64,000 nt of DNA from Quillaja saponaria (taxonomy: Eukaryota > Streptophyta > Magnoliopsida > Fabales > Quillajaceae): positions 17,740,062-17,804,061 of the forward strand of contig CM055611.1 in NCBI GenBank assembly GCA_029379385.1, written 5' to 3'. Made by a program: the position numbers and the translations under genes. Below the pieces are notes generated by a model that saw only the letters and a list, made by a program, of their open reading frames with translations, did no database searches and was not told the origin of the DNA. Below are positions 33,901 to 44,210 of the stretch, piece by piece (the stretch's first letter is position 1; each line of letters starts with the position of its first letter).

Positions 33901-36900
33901 GATTTCTCAATTTATTGTTCAATAAGTTTCTAATAATAAATTTTTTCTTAATTCTTCTCAAATTTAAGAATTAAAATTTTTAACAAATTAATATGAATTA
34001 AATGAAATATTAAGAGTATAGTTTTATGATTACAATATTGTTATTTTAACTTGATAATTATATATATTTTTAATAATTATATGTCAATAGTAGTTAAGAT
34101 TTAATTCCTCAATTTTTTTTTTGTTTAATAAATTCTAATAAGTATAATGTTTTTTAGTTTTTTTCAAATTTATGAATTAATTCTTTTTAAAAATACTATG
34201 AATTAAAAAAATATATATTAATATTATTGTTTGTATGATTATAATATTGTTGTTTTTATGTTAAATTTATCTATTTTTTTAATGAAAATAAAAGTAATTT
34301 GGTAAAAGAAATTTATTTTTTAAAATGCCTTATATGATTTTTACTATTACATAAATACTTTTTATTTGATTTTACCTCAAATAAACTATTTAATTTTTTA
34401 CCTATTTCCTAATTTTTTTTTCATTTTAATATTAATAAAATTATAATTTTTTATGAATATGATATTTTTTTTCCTAATTATTTTCAATATTAGTAAATTT
34501 ATAATTTTTCTATATATCAATAATAATTCAAATTGAATTTCTTAATTTTTATATTTAATAAGTTACAAAAAGTTATAATATTATAAATCAAAATTTGTGT
34601 AAAATAAAAAATATATTATGAATTACAAAAAATATAAAGAGTATAGTTTTGATAATTATAATATTGTTGAGTTAATTATTTTTCATCTTTAAAATTTCAA
34701 AAAAAATTATAGGTTTATATTGTGAATTAAAATTTTTATTAGTTTTATCTATTTGTTGAAGTAATTAATATGGAGTACTAATTTTTATTAACTATAATTT
34801 CTTAATATGTATATCGATTATTGATGAACATATATTTATATATTACAAACACAATTCACAAGCCACTGTGTCACAAGTTATTTTTAACTTTAAAATATAC
34901 AATTATTTAAAATAGGGTAAAGAGTTTAACTTATTTTTAAAACGTAAAATTTTATTTTGTTTAACAAAGATATCTTTATCTTAATTTTGATTCGAATACA
35001 ACCCTAAAAAATATATAACTTATTAAATTACAACTCAAATTCTTACTCACTTTTAAAAAGTAAAAATTTATTTATAAAGTATTCTCTTTTGAAATTTAAT
35101 TTTCATAATTAATCATGAGTGGATAATATTAAACTTTCTAAGTTAAAATAGATAATTATAAGAATTGTTTCTCATTCAAAAAATTAAATAAAATGTGATT
35201 AATTTAATTCATAATAAATTAAAATGGTACAAGCTACAAAGAAAAATAATATAAAATAAAATAAATAAGAAATACAAATATGAGCCTGCGACCTCTTGGC
35301 CTAGAGGTATCTAGGAGGTCCAATAATCCACTTTTCTTGAAGCCTACATGTAGTTTATTCCCCCTTCTCCTTACCTTGATGGCATATTAATTAAAGGGTA
35401 AAATTAGTATTATATTTATTATTATGAATAAAATGACTTATTTTAAAGAAAAAATTAATAATATAAGTTGTTGGTCATGTAAACTTCTTAGTTATTGTGT
35501 GGTTTTTAAGATTATACACATAAAATAGTTGACATATGAACTTGAAAACTATGATTAATTATACAAATGTTTCCCATGCAATTAATAGTATAAACAATAA
35601 TCTTGCTTCATTTGTTTTTGTCTTCATCACCCTTTTCCTTCAATCCAGGTGATTGGCCCCAACTTGGAGAGTCTATGTCTAGGAGGCAAGACAGCCTACG
35701 ATTTTGTTTTTGAATGATCAATTTCAAGATTTGTTGCACAACCTTGAAATTCTACGGGTATGTGACTGTTCTAGCTTGAGAAGCATGGTACATACAGCAT
35801 ATTCATCGACACCTTTTCAGAATCTACATTCTCTAGAACTAGAGTCTTGTGATGAACTAATCAATTTAGTTGCATTCTCCGCTGTTAAAAGTACTCTAGT
35901 ACGACTCCAGAGGTTGACCATAAGGAATTGTGGGAAGATAGAAGAAATAATATCATCCACTGATCTTCAAGGAAAAGATGTTGAGGATGATGAAATTGCC
36001 TTCAGTCGGTTGGAAAGTTTGAAACTTTGTTGTTTGCCAAACTTGAAAGGCTTCTGTTTGGAGAAATGTACCTTGCAATTTCCATTATTGAAAGAATTGT
36101 TTGTGGTAGGGTGTCCCGAATTGAAGATGTTCACTCCAGGTATCTTGATTGCACCATTACTCCGAGGAGTGAGGGAGAGTAAATATGTAGGAAATTATGA
36201 ACGTTGGGAAGGCGACCTCAACAATACAATCAAACAGATGTTCATAGACATGGTATGTTTTATTTCTTTCTTAATTTGCATAATATTGGGTTGATTTCGA
36301 TTTCCATTTCAAAAGTTTATGGTAAACACTAAAATAAAAATTAAATATTAAACATGCAAGATGTTTTTGATCAACTTAAATAATCTTTTATACAATCTAA
36401 AAGTGATCACTATATATACAATATTTTATATTTTTATGAAATATGATGACATCGGTTACTATTTTTGAAAGACCTAACTAGTTTCTTTTTCTTGATTCCT
36501 CACTGACCTTGAACTAAACAAGAAGGTAAACTTTCCTTTATAAATAATTACAGCTTTTATCATCCTTAGTGATGTTTGTTTAAGACCATTATATCTTTAG
36601 TTTGGAAGAATCAAGTTCCAAATTGTTTAAATAAATCTTATTTTTAGTTAAATTAAGTTTCTATTTTTTCTTTAATGTTTGAAATAATTATTCTTTTTCC
36701 TTATTTACTGTTTTAACTTTCTTGTAGCAAGAGAAAATTAGAGCAGAAGGATGTCCAAGGACTATAAAGCATCCACTACATGAGGAGCATCAACTTGTTC
36801 TGGCTCGAGGACATTTTGGTTGTGATGGGTGTCAGGGATGCTGCCGTGACTGGTCCTATTCTTGTAGAATATGTGAATTTGATTTACATGTGAGTTGTGC

Positions 36901-36946
36901 TTTGGAGGGCAGTCATAAACCCATTAACGAAGCTGGAAACGAGTAA
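28171..36946 (+). CDS. CC-NB-ARC-LRR resistance protein with C-terminal DC1 domain, frame-disrupted
   Basis: Intracellular immune receptor of the At4g27190/At4g27220 type. Exons: 28,171-30,962 (coiled coil, NB-ARC, first LRRs), 31,585-32,319 (LRR), 35,649-36,252 (LRR), 36,728-36,946 (DC1, stop TAA). All introns are GT-AG. NB-ARC motifs: P-loop GVWGLGGVGKTTLAKQ, kinase-2 ILIIIDDIWG, RNBS-B GSKLLLTSR, GLPL as CAGLPVLI, MHD as QIHDLVRD. Size would be about 1,450 aa. Two breaks: one base missing near 28,353 (after AAKRNG; the coiled coil continues as EIYIDVQNWLIK-like in the next frame), and a net +1 near 35,690-35,705 in the third exon (frame 0 hits TGA at 35,715). So it is either a young pseudogene or carries assembly errors. 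The paralogous tail is at 1-951. Confidence 0.85.
31585..32319 (+). other. NLR exon 2: LRR block, 245 codons
   Basis: It begins after ATATGCAG with VLFPELDALEIGGIDNLRNV and ends LLVEK|GTATGC, phase 0 at both ends. It is open throughout. Repeats of the LExLxIxxCxxVxxI type with NLPKLKSFYSGV are visible. Confidence 0.85.
32259..34010 (+). repeat. ~840-bp tandem duplication in the NLR intron, including the exon-2 3' end
   Basis: 32,268-~33,090 recurs at 33,101-~34,010 with few differences. Each unit starts in coding sequence (GATGCACAACAACAGTCTTC, the last ~50 nt of exon 2) and includes the donor GGAAAAG|GTATGC. A short third copy of the donor region (TTTCTTCTAGTGGAAAAGGTATGC...) sits at 33,231-33,310. 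Confidence 0.9.
32711..35300. other. AT-rich intron, possible Helitron-like start
   Basis: TCTATACTATATACTATATATAAAAG (32,723 on, repeated at ~33,650) has the TC..ACTATA..AAAAG look of Helitron 5' ends. No matching CTRR end was seen. The rest is AT-rich without ORFs. Confidence 0.3.
35649..36252 (+). other. NLR exon 3: last LRR block, frameshifted
   Basis: It starts after CAATCCAG (VIGPNLESLCLGGK); the correct frame resumes as LFLNDQFQDLLHNLEILRVC (35,704) and runs to FIDM|GTATG. At 604 nt it is one base over a multiple of three, which locates the net +1 shift. The end WEGDLNNTIKQMF is shared with copy 1. Confidence 0.85.
36728..36946 (+). other. NLR exon 4: DC1 domain, copy 2
   Basis: This exon has 72 codons plus TAA and follows TTGTAG. 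Ligand pattern: [32 protein letters not shown]. Compared with copy 1 it has an N-terminal insertion (KIRAEGCPRT) and a tail GSHKPINEAGNE. It is open and in phase with exon 3. Confidence 0.85.
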
Positions 36947-37039
36947 GTTAAAGAGTACACATTAAGAAGATGAAATATTTTTTTGAAGTGGAAGATTACC
37001 CTCGTTGACAGTTGAAATAGACGAATAGGTGCAGGTTTT

Positions 37040-37120
37040 TTTTATGTAATCTAGTATGTTTGATCTTTGGCTTTGTTGTTTTTATGTAATCTAGTATGTT
37101 TGATCTTTGGCTTTGTTGCT
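37040..37120 (+). repeat. ~41-bp tandem duplication
   Basis: TTTTTATGTAATCTAGTATG and TTTGATCTTTGGCTTTGTTG occur twice in a row in the NLR 3' flank; copy 1 (~1,085-1,135) has a single version. Confidence 0.85.
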
Positions 37121-37351
37121 TTGTTGCTTTGGTGTTGTATTTAGCGTATGTATGTATTTGTGAGAGAGATTATTACATGCCAAATGCTAATCATGTTCAA
37201 GAAAAAGGAAGAATTAAGCTTCAACATGTAGAACCTGATGATGTGAGAGATTATTTTAACTAGAAAGGCTGATCAGTATGTTATAAAAACTCTATTAAGA
37301 AACAACTAAATTAATGGCTAGAACTATATAAATGTCCCCCTTTCCCACTCT

Positions 37352-37352
<1 letters not shown>

Positions 37353-37387
<35 letters not shown>
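37353..37387. repeat. Poly-A tract (35 nt)
   Basis: A pure A run, preceded by TCCCACTCTC. It could be the tail of a retroposed sequence, but no body is recognised upstream. Confidence 0.9.
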
Positions 37388-37389
<2 letters not shown>

Positions 37390-37459
37390 ATGCATAGTTC
37401 ATTACCTATTAAATTCTTGAAGAAGGTTAACTTTGGTTTAACAAAATTTTGAATTTGTA

Positions 37460-37510
37460 ATTTTATTTGTCCATCTATGCTTTTGTAAATCATAGATGGA
37501 CAAATAAAAT
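37460..37510. repeat. Perfect 20-bp inverted repeat with 11-nt loop
   Basis: ATTTTATTTGTCCATCTATG (37,460-37,479) is followed after 11 nt by its exact reverse complement (37,491-37,510). Weaker pairing continues outside the stem. It could be the centre of a small MITE or a cruciform-forming site. Confidence 0.9.
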
Positions 37511-37889
37511 GGAATTTGATTTTGAAAATGTGATATTGCTTTAGTTTGAGCAATGCCATGTGACTTCACTGACTTGATTAGTTGGAAAACTAGATGTTTG
37601 TTATTTGAGTCTCTCCTCCCCAATCTCTATTATTATGTACAATTCATCACTCATAAAAAAGAATTATTCTCCAAGTTTTATGTTTATATATATATTATGT
37701 ATATTATTCACTGAAAATTAAAAAATGGGTAAATAACAATAATTTGAAAAAAAAAAAAGAAAACCCACAGACACACTCACACCTCTTCCTTCCATCACAA
37801 GCAGAAGTATAACTCATGCCTTGCCCTGCTTCATTTTTCTCAATCTTTGTTGGGAAAAGAAGTTCAATTCTACCTTGGAAATCACAGAA

Positions 37890-38990
37890 ATGGATGCCTC
37901 TTCCAAACCCTCCACAAATTTCCGACATGTTCCAGAAACTCGCCCTCGCTTTCTAGACCAAAACTGAAAACAAGGCCAATAAGCCAGCCCCTGATCAGAA
38001 ACTTCGATACCCAGCTGACCCAGACAGTGGTTTCCTCGTCTGAAGCTTCGTACTTTCAATTACAGACTGCCCATGTTCCATTTGTGGAAGAAAATGTGAA
38101 GGTGGCTGATCGAGCATTAGTTTCACACCTTCAAAGACTCTCTGAATTTGAGAAATTCTATATAGATTGCTGTAGAAACCTTAATTTTAATGCCGATTTT
38201 CCAATTGGGTCATGCTAAAATCAGAGCAAGCAACGGACGCTTGGAACCATTTCAAACCATTTACAGTCAGAGATTGAGCAAAAGGACAATGAAGTTTCAG
38301 CTTTAAGGAAGAAATTGGGGGAGATTCACAAGTCTAACATCAAGTTGTCTAAGAAATTATCTGGTAATTTGGATACATCTTCTGAGGTTTTATTAACTGT
38401 TAAGAGTATTTGATTCTGTTTTACATGATTCTTCCAAAGCAACACATAACTTTACCAAAATATTAATCAATTTGATAAGAAACGCTGGGTGGGAATGTGG
38501 GATTTGGATATGGTGGCTAGTACAATTCATCTTGATATTGAGTATATACGCAAAGAAAAGGCATAATCAATATGCCTTTCTGTCATATGTATGTTTAGGG
38601 ATGTTTCGAAGTTTTGATTCAGTAGAGTATGGATTTGGTGGGAATGGAACTGTGTGTAATGGGCATGTTACAAATACAAAGAAAAGTAGCAATTTGAAGC
38701 AACTGCTCGAGCATGTATCTAGTAATCCAATGGAGTTGCTAAGTAGACATCCTGATTGTGATTTTTCAAAATTTTGTGAGATAAAAAGTATCAGCAGATT
38801 ATCCATCCTACTTTAGAATTATCTATCTTTTGTAATTTGGATCAAAATGAAATCATCTTGAAGTCATTGAGGTCGTTGAGTGTTTTCTATGAGAAATTTG
38901 TAAGAATGGCTAGTTCAATGTGGACACTACATAAGCTAGCATTTTCCTCATTACTGGAAGAGGAGAAACAATTGTCTTCTCCTGACTGAA
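37890..38990 (+). pseudogene. DUF641 (GIL1/IRKI-like) pseudogene
   Basis: Translated in shifting frames, it gives MDASSKPSTNFRHVPETRPR (37,890), then SYFQLQTAHVPFVEENVKVA and DRALVSHLQRLSEFEKFY (the DUF641 core), EQKDNEVSALRKKLGEIHKS (coiled coil), FDSVLHDSSKATHNFTKILI, DLDMVASTIHLDIEYIRKEK, YAFLSYVCLGMFRSFDSVEY and NPMELLSRHPDCDFSKFCEI. DUF641 proteins (GIL1, IRK-interacting protein) act in gravitropism and receptor-kinase signalling in Arabidopsis. Stops (TGA after FLDQN, TAA at ~38,215) and at least four frame changes show it is dead. It seems intronless, as family members often are, so retroposition cannot be told from a decayed duplicate. A CT-rich, leader-like stretch precedes it (37,760-37,830). 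Confidence 0.8.
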
Positions 38991-39580
38991 GCAATAGCCA
39001 TGTTATCTTTTGTTGCCAAGGCACTGAAACCAGTATGATGACTGAGAAGTCTTAACTGAAATCTGCATCTTATATTTAATTTGAACACAAATCGAGTCTT
39101 TTTATGACCAAGTTTTGCTCATTTTGTCTATAGAACAAAAAGCAGTGCAAGCTCAGAGTCTTTTAATATTGCAGTTGTGTTCCTTATTGGAAAAGAGAAA
39201 CCATTTCTTAACCTTGTGTTTAATTAATGTGTTGTATAATGCATGCTTTTCCTAAATGATGTAATTTTAGTTGATGAAAGTCGTACGGAGGTAACCAAAT
39301 CTCTCCTCCACAAAGGAATTTCTCAATCAAGTTTGAACTAATTGTTAATTATCTCCAAATTAACGATATTTAATTTTTCTCCCTACAACTATCTCTCAAG
39401 TATAGTGTGGGACTTTGGGCTCAAAGCCCATGATGGCTGCCCGGAGTTGTGAGATTACTGATTAGAACCATCGACCCTTACCATTTGATTCTTCCATTCT
39501 CCCACTCTAAACACTGCTATTATTATAGAGTATGGAAGCTCATGTAAGTTGGAGGTAAAAAATTGTACATGTGATTGCAA
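38991..39580. other. Spacer without recognised gene
   Basis: No ORF with homology. It may hold the decayed 3' UTR of the DUF641 pseudogene. Confidence 0.4.
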
Positions 39581-40303
39581 TGGCGGATCCAGGAATATTT
39601 GTCAGTGGGAGCAAAATAAAATGTAAGATTTTTTTCATAATCATCTAATTTTATATATATATATATATATATGTGTAAAAATATTTTAAATAAATCTATG
39701 CTTATTAATGTAAATTATAAATTAAATAAATATAACTACAGTTAATAATTTAATATATTATAATTAAAAAAATTGATAATGATAACACGTTAATTTAAAA
39801 ATATTAGTTATTTTATTTTTTAATTAATTTTTTTTTTAAGAATTAATTTTTTTGTGGAATAAGTACTTTATTTATAAATTGTTAAAGAAACAAAATTTAT
39901 CAATTTCTTTGTATATGTTATATGAATTGATTTTTTCGATACACTATATTTTCAAATCAAATGAATCATGAAAAAAAAAAAAAAAAAAACTTTTTTTCAG
40001 ATAAAAAAGTATTGGAAAAGAGAGAAATTAATAAAAGCTTAGTAGATTAGAAAAAAAAAATCATTTTATTTTTGTAAAAAATAGAGAAGTTAGTGGGCCG
40101 GTGGCTAAAATAAACAAATTCTAAGATGGTATATATTTTATTTTGATGATGGACTGTCATGAAAAAATTTAAAATTTATTGGGTTATAATTATATTTTTT
40201 ATTAATTCAGTAGGGTTAAATTAATTTTTCCCATATCTTATATAAAATTTTAGAAGTTGGGTGGGGTCAGCTGACACCACTCAGTCCTTACTAGATCTGC
40301 CCC
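39581..40303. mobile_element. MITE-like element with TGGCGGATCCA ends
   Basis: The left end TGGCGGATCCAGGA is roughly mirrored by the right end TAGATCTGCCCC, with a possible TGCAA target duplication (39,576-39,580 and 40,304-40,308). The interior is AT-rich. The termini resemble those of the element at 62,824-63,569. Confidence 0.5.
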
Positions 40304-41338
40304 TGCAAGTGAGAGAATAAAAAATGCTTAATTAATATATAATATGTTATGATTATCTCAATTTTTAATTTAATTTTTTCTAAAAAAATTTCTAATTTTC
40401 ATTTTCTAGGATTCTAAATTTTTCAATCGAGTTATATTATTTCATTCTCCTATTATACATAAATAAATTATTTCTACATAATTTAATTATAAAATGGCCA
40501 AAAACAATTTTGCAACATATAAAAATAACTCAGGTACATTATTATTTTTATATTACATGTGCTTATTTTGTTAATTAATAACATATTAATGAAAGAATAA
40601 AATTTAATTAAAAATTTTTGAATTTTGAAAAATAAATTGACTAATAAAATTATTAAAGCCCTAAACTAAAAACTAATATAATCCTGTATCACTAAAATAG
40701 TAATTAAGCCTATAAAAAATAACCACCATTACATTCACTTAAGTACTTTCCTCCTAATTTCAACTGTAGAGTAATGACATCTTTTGAGAAAACTGTCATC
40801 ACTCCAAGAGATTGAGGTTTTAGTGACAGTAATATTCTATCTTCATCAAACTTTAGCAACTCAGCATATGCAATGTTATGTAAACTCGTTAGTAAGTACT
40901 AAAATCGTTAGTAAAAAGTTTTTGTACTAACTTTCTTACTATGACGTGACAAGTAGTTGTCACTGTGCCCAATTATGAGATAGTATTTGAGAATTGTCCT
41001 AAATGAATTTCCTTTTGAAAATTGGGGAGATATTGGAGGATAAGGAATGCTTCTTGAAAATAAATAATTCTTCAATTTGCTCACATATTAATCTCCCATG
41101 AAAAATCAAAGATCTTCATGTTCAGCTAAACTAGTCAAGCTAGGATTTGAGATTAATTACTCTTCCACCACCATCTATATCATGAGCTATATGCTACCTT
41201 TGAACATGACTGGCATAGAATTAACATCATAAGCATAAAAGACTCTAAAACATTACTTACTACCACAATGTACGTAATTAATTAGAAAGAACATAATTAA
41301 TAAGAAACCCTAATTAATTAGAGTACTTGTATTAATGT
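40304..41338. other. Spacer downstream of YABBY
   Basis: AT-rich, no gene recognised. Confidence 0.4.
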
Positions 41339-41508
41339 TCAGTAGGGAGAGACACCCACATTTGCAGTAGACAAAAACTCATCTTTCATAATCACATTCT
41401 TCCTCTTCTTCCTATACATACGAAATCAAAAAACACAGAATTATATTATGTGGGAAAATTAATTTAAAGAACATAGAGTTTGAAGTACCTGCTGCACATT
41501 AGTTTTCT
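41339..41508 (-). pseudogene. Out-of-frame remnant of the YABBY C-terminal tail
   Basis: Past the TGA at 41,509-41,511, another frame reads [10 protein letters not shown] up to a donor CAG|GTACTT (exon edge 41,489). A further exon, 41,411-41,339, ends VIMKDEFLSTANVGVSPY-stop, the classic end of FIL proteins. An insertion of about 5 nt (near 41,517) and one extra A in the last exon together restore the length to a multiple of three, but the stop lies between them. If the transcript is spliced as usual, this is now 3' UTR. Confidence 0.75.
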
Positions 41509-43664
41509 TCATGGGTTGATATCTTGATGATCAGGCATAAGTCCGAAGTGGATGTGTGGAAAGTGAGCCCACTGATGGAAACAAATCCAATGGATTCAGT
41601 TTATATATATAGACTTAATTAAGCAAAACGAAACCCTATTCTTCTTATCTTAGTATAGAAAAATTGAAACACATGAAGAATTAATGAAATTTCTTGGATG
41701 TCACTCACATTCTTTGCAGCAGCACTGAATGCCTCTCTGTGACTTATATCAGGATTCCTGGCTTTGATACGCTGGATTTCGTCCCTACAAATTGTATAAT
41801 GTCAAAGTTAAGGAATACATTACTCCCTCTTAATTACTCATAGATTAAGATTGTTTCTCCTTCTATTTTGGTCTCTTGCAAAGTTCATCCATTTTCAGTC
41901 AAGGTAAATTAGTGGCAGTAACTAAGTGTATAATGAATTCACTTACTTGATGAAGCGGTTGTATGCAGATGGGACTCTCTGTCTCTTCTCAGGAGCTGCA
42001 TTTATAAGCAACACACACCAACATTGCAAACAAGACAAACAAAAAAACACATTAGAATCACGTTGCTTTTCCCCTTTTTTTCTTTTGTTACATTTTCTCT
42101 CTCTGCGTTCTATGACAATGATTATGTCTAAAATTCATTCTTCCCATGGATTCTAATTTCTACACTATATTTTCCATGGAGAATGCTCTCTCACTTTGAA
42201 AGGCATATATATTCTTAATTAGTTGGTTCACGATTTCAAAAAGGTAAGATTTAAGAGGAAGCTGACTTTTCTTTTTTAACTTTTGTAAAAAGCTAGAGAA
42301 GTACTATTTAGTTTTCTCCATGAATTTTGTTGGTAGTCCTGAAAAGTTGGAGATGTTCGGTTGATTCAACTGGTAGCACACGTCCCAATAGCTTGCAATT
42401 ATATAAATCTTGCTTTCACAAAGGATATATGGTTTCTTGGTTTTTGCTGCAAGGTGCCTTTCAAAAACTATGTAATACATTGGCCTAATTGAAGAAAGTA
42501 CTATGAAAGTCAAGCACTAGTTTGGGAAAAGTGTATGATTCCAAAGAACTGGTGCATATGCATGTAAATGGGGAAGGCAGGGGTTAGGCTCAGCTTAAAA
42601 CTTTTTGATAAATGTATATATTCACATGTGGATACTCAATTACCAACGGTTGAACTTTGTTTTGTTTTTTGGTCCATAATAGTTGAAGTACTATTGAAGA
42701 TCTGATCTGAAGCAGGCTTTCTGGTATTAACTAAATAAAATTGGAATGAAATGAAGAAGAAGGCTAGACATAGGATAAATGTGCTAAGTTTCTTGCCACT
42801 TGCAGGATATACCAAGAAACTTTTAGGTAGCTGCAGTACTGTTTAGAAGTAAAAGCTTTGAACAAAAGCATAGAACTTTCAACTTTTTGAACCCACTTTT
42901 TTCCTCAATCTGCTAATTTCCCACTGCAAGCTAGAAAGTCCCAAGTGTAACCTAAAGTACCAAAAGCATTCCTCTTCACCCTCTAAATTAATTTCCTCCA
43001 AAAGTAAAACAAATTAATAGAAATAAATAAGTCAAATGGAAAAGAAAAAAGAAAGAAACTCACGTCTGTTAGCAAGTGGAGGTTTAGGGATCTCCTCAGA
43101 TCGAACCGGCATAAAGGAATCATTTGGGCTAGGCAACTGATTGATGAACATATTTGATGATGGTGGTGCACTTCGAATTTCTTCCTGAGTGTACACATTA
43201 TTATCCAAAATCGACACTTCATTTTTCATACAAATCTTCTCAAAAATTTTGCAAACCCTAATATATATTACATATAATGCATAGATATAGATATTACGTA
43301 CCATAAGATTTTGAGGAGTGAAGAAATTGTATTGTCCAAGGTGAAGCTGGTTGTTGGCAGCAGGAAGAAGAAGGCCACGCATGTTGACTGACAAAAGGTT
43401 TGTGCAGTGACCACATCGAACCGTGACAGTCTTGAACAAACTTGTGGAAGGAACACTCACCTGATAAAAGCAGAACAATAAGATGATGAAGAGCAAGAAG
43501 GAAATGCATATTGGGTAAAGGAGAGGATAAGATAAGGATGGATGTATATTTGATTGTACCGCGAGGACAGTGTTACAGAAATTGCAATGGACATAACATA
43601 GCTGGTCGGTGGGAGAAAGGTGGTGGTCCGGTGGGAAATTAGCAGTGGGATAAGAGGCTGACAT
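41509..43664 (-). CDS. YABBY transcription factor, FIL/YAB1 type
   Basis: Minus strand, six coding exons: 43,664-43,560, 43,460-43,302, 43,184-43,064, 41,995-41,947, 41,784-41,709, 41,571-41,509; all boundaries GT-AG and in phase; 573 nt, 190 aa. The start [10 protein letters not shown] is the first ATG after an AAGAAAGAGAAAG leader. The C2C2 zinc finger uses C27, C30, C51, C54 (CNFC...RCGHC). The HMG-like YABBY domain spans about residues 129-184 ([40 protein letters not shown]). FIL/YAB3-clade proteins set abaxial fate in leaves and flowers and act in the nucleus. Intron 3 is long (1,068 bp). Oddity: the protein ends [14 protein letters not shown]; the usual QPVKKTN... tail is present in DNA but out of frame. 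R replaces the usual G in IKAGNPDIS. Confidence 0.93.
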
Positions 43665-44210
43665 TTTCTTTCTCTTTCTTTCTGCTGATTCTTTATCTGA
43701 TTTGACTGATGGGATTGATTGATCAATAGGATTGGGATAGGAATTTGTGAACTTCACTTCCTTTGGATCTGAACTTTGATCTTGATTGTTGAGTTGAAGA
43801 AAAAGAAAAGGAAGAGAGAGAGATATAGAGATAGAGATGCCATTAATATAGTAGAGGATGGAACAGAACCAGAAAGTGTTATCCATCTCACCATTTTGTG
43901 GTAGTTTTGTAATTTGATTGTGATATTATCATGTTGGTGCACGTACATGTATTTGTAGTTTGTACAAGTTGGTGATGTAACATCATAATTCGCAACTCAA
44001 ACAAGCCATGGTAATGGCATACATAGAGAGATATTAATAAACGGTTTAGATTTAAGAGAAAGGAAATGAATGGTTGCCATTCCCAATGGATGTGTGTGTG
44101 TTTGAAAGAGAGAGAAGAGAGGGGGCAGAAGCGGCAGAGGTGGGGGAACGGGAGAGATGTAGAAAGGGACGTGTGCATGGGGAGTGAAATGAGTAGCTTT
44201 GGCTCATTCA
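43665..44210 (-). promoter_or_regulatory. YABBY upstream region and leader
   Basis: The leader just upstream of the ATG is rich in AG/CT microsatellite-like runs (43,665-43,680, 43,810-43,840, 44,108-44,125), common in plant 5' leaders. No TATA box was assigned with confidence. Confidence 0.4.

Noticed and set aside
43032..43886. 284-codon minus-strand open frame taken as one protein
   Set aside because: It reads through YABBY exons 1-3 and their introns; splice sites and conserved zinc-finger and YABBY residues show it is a chain of exons and introns.
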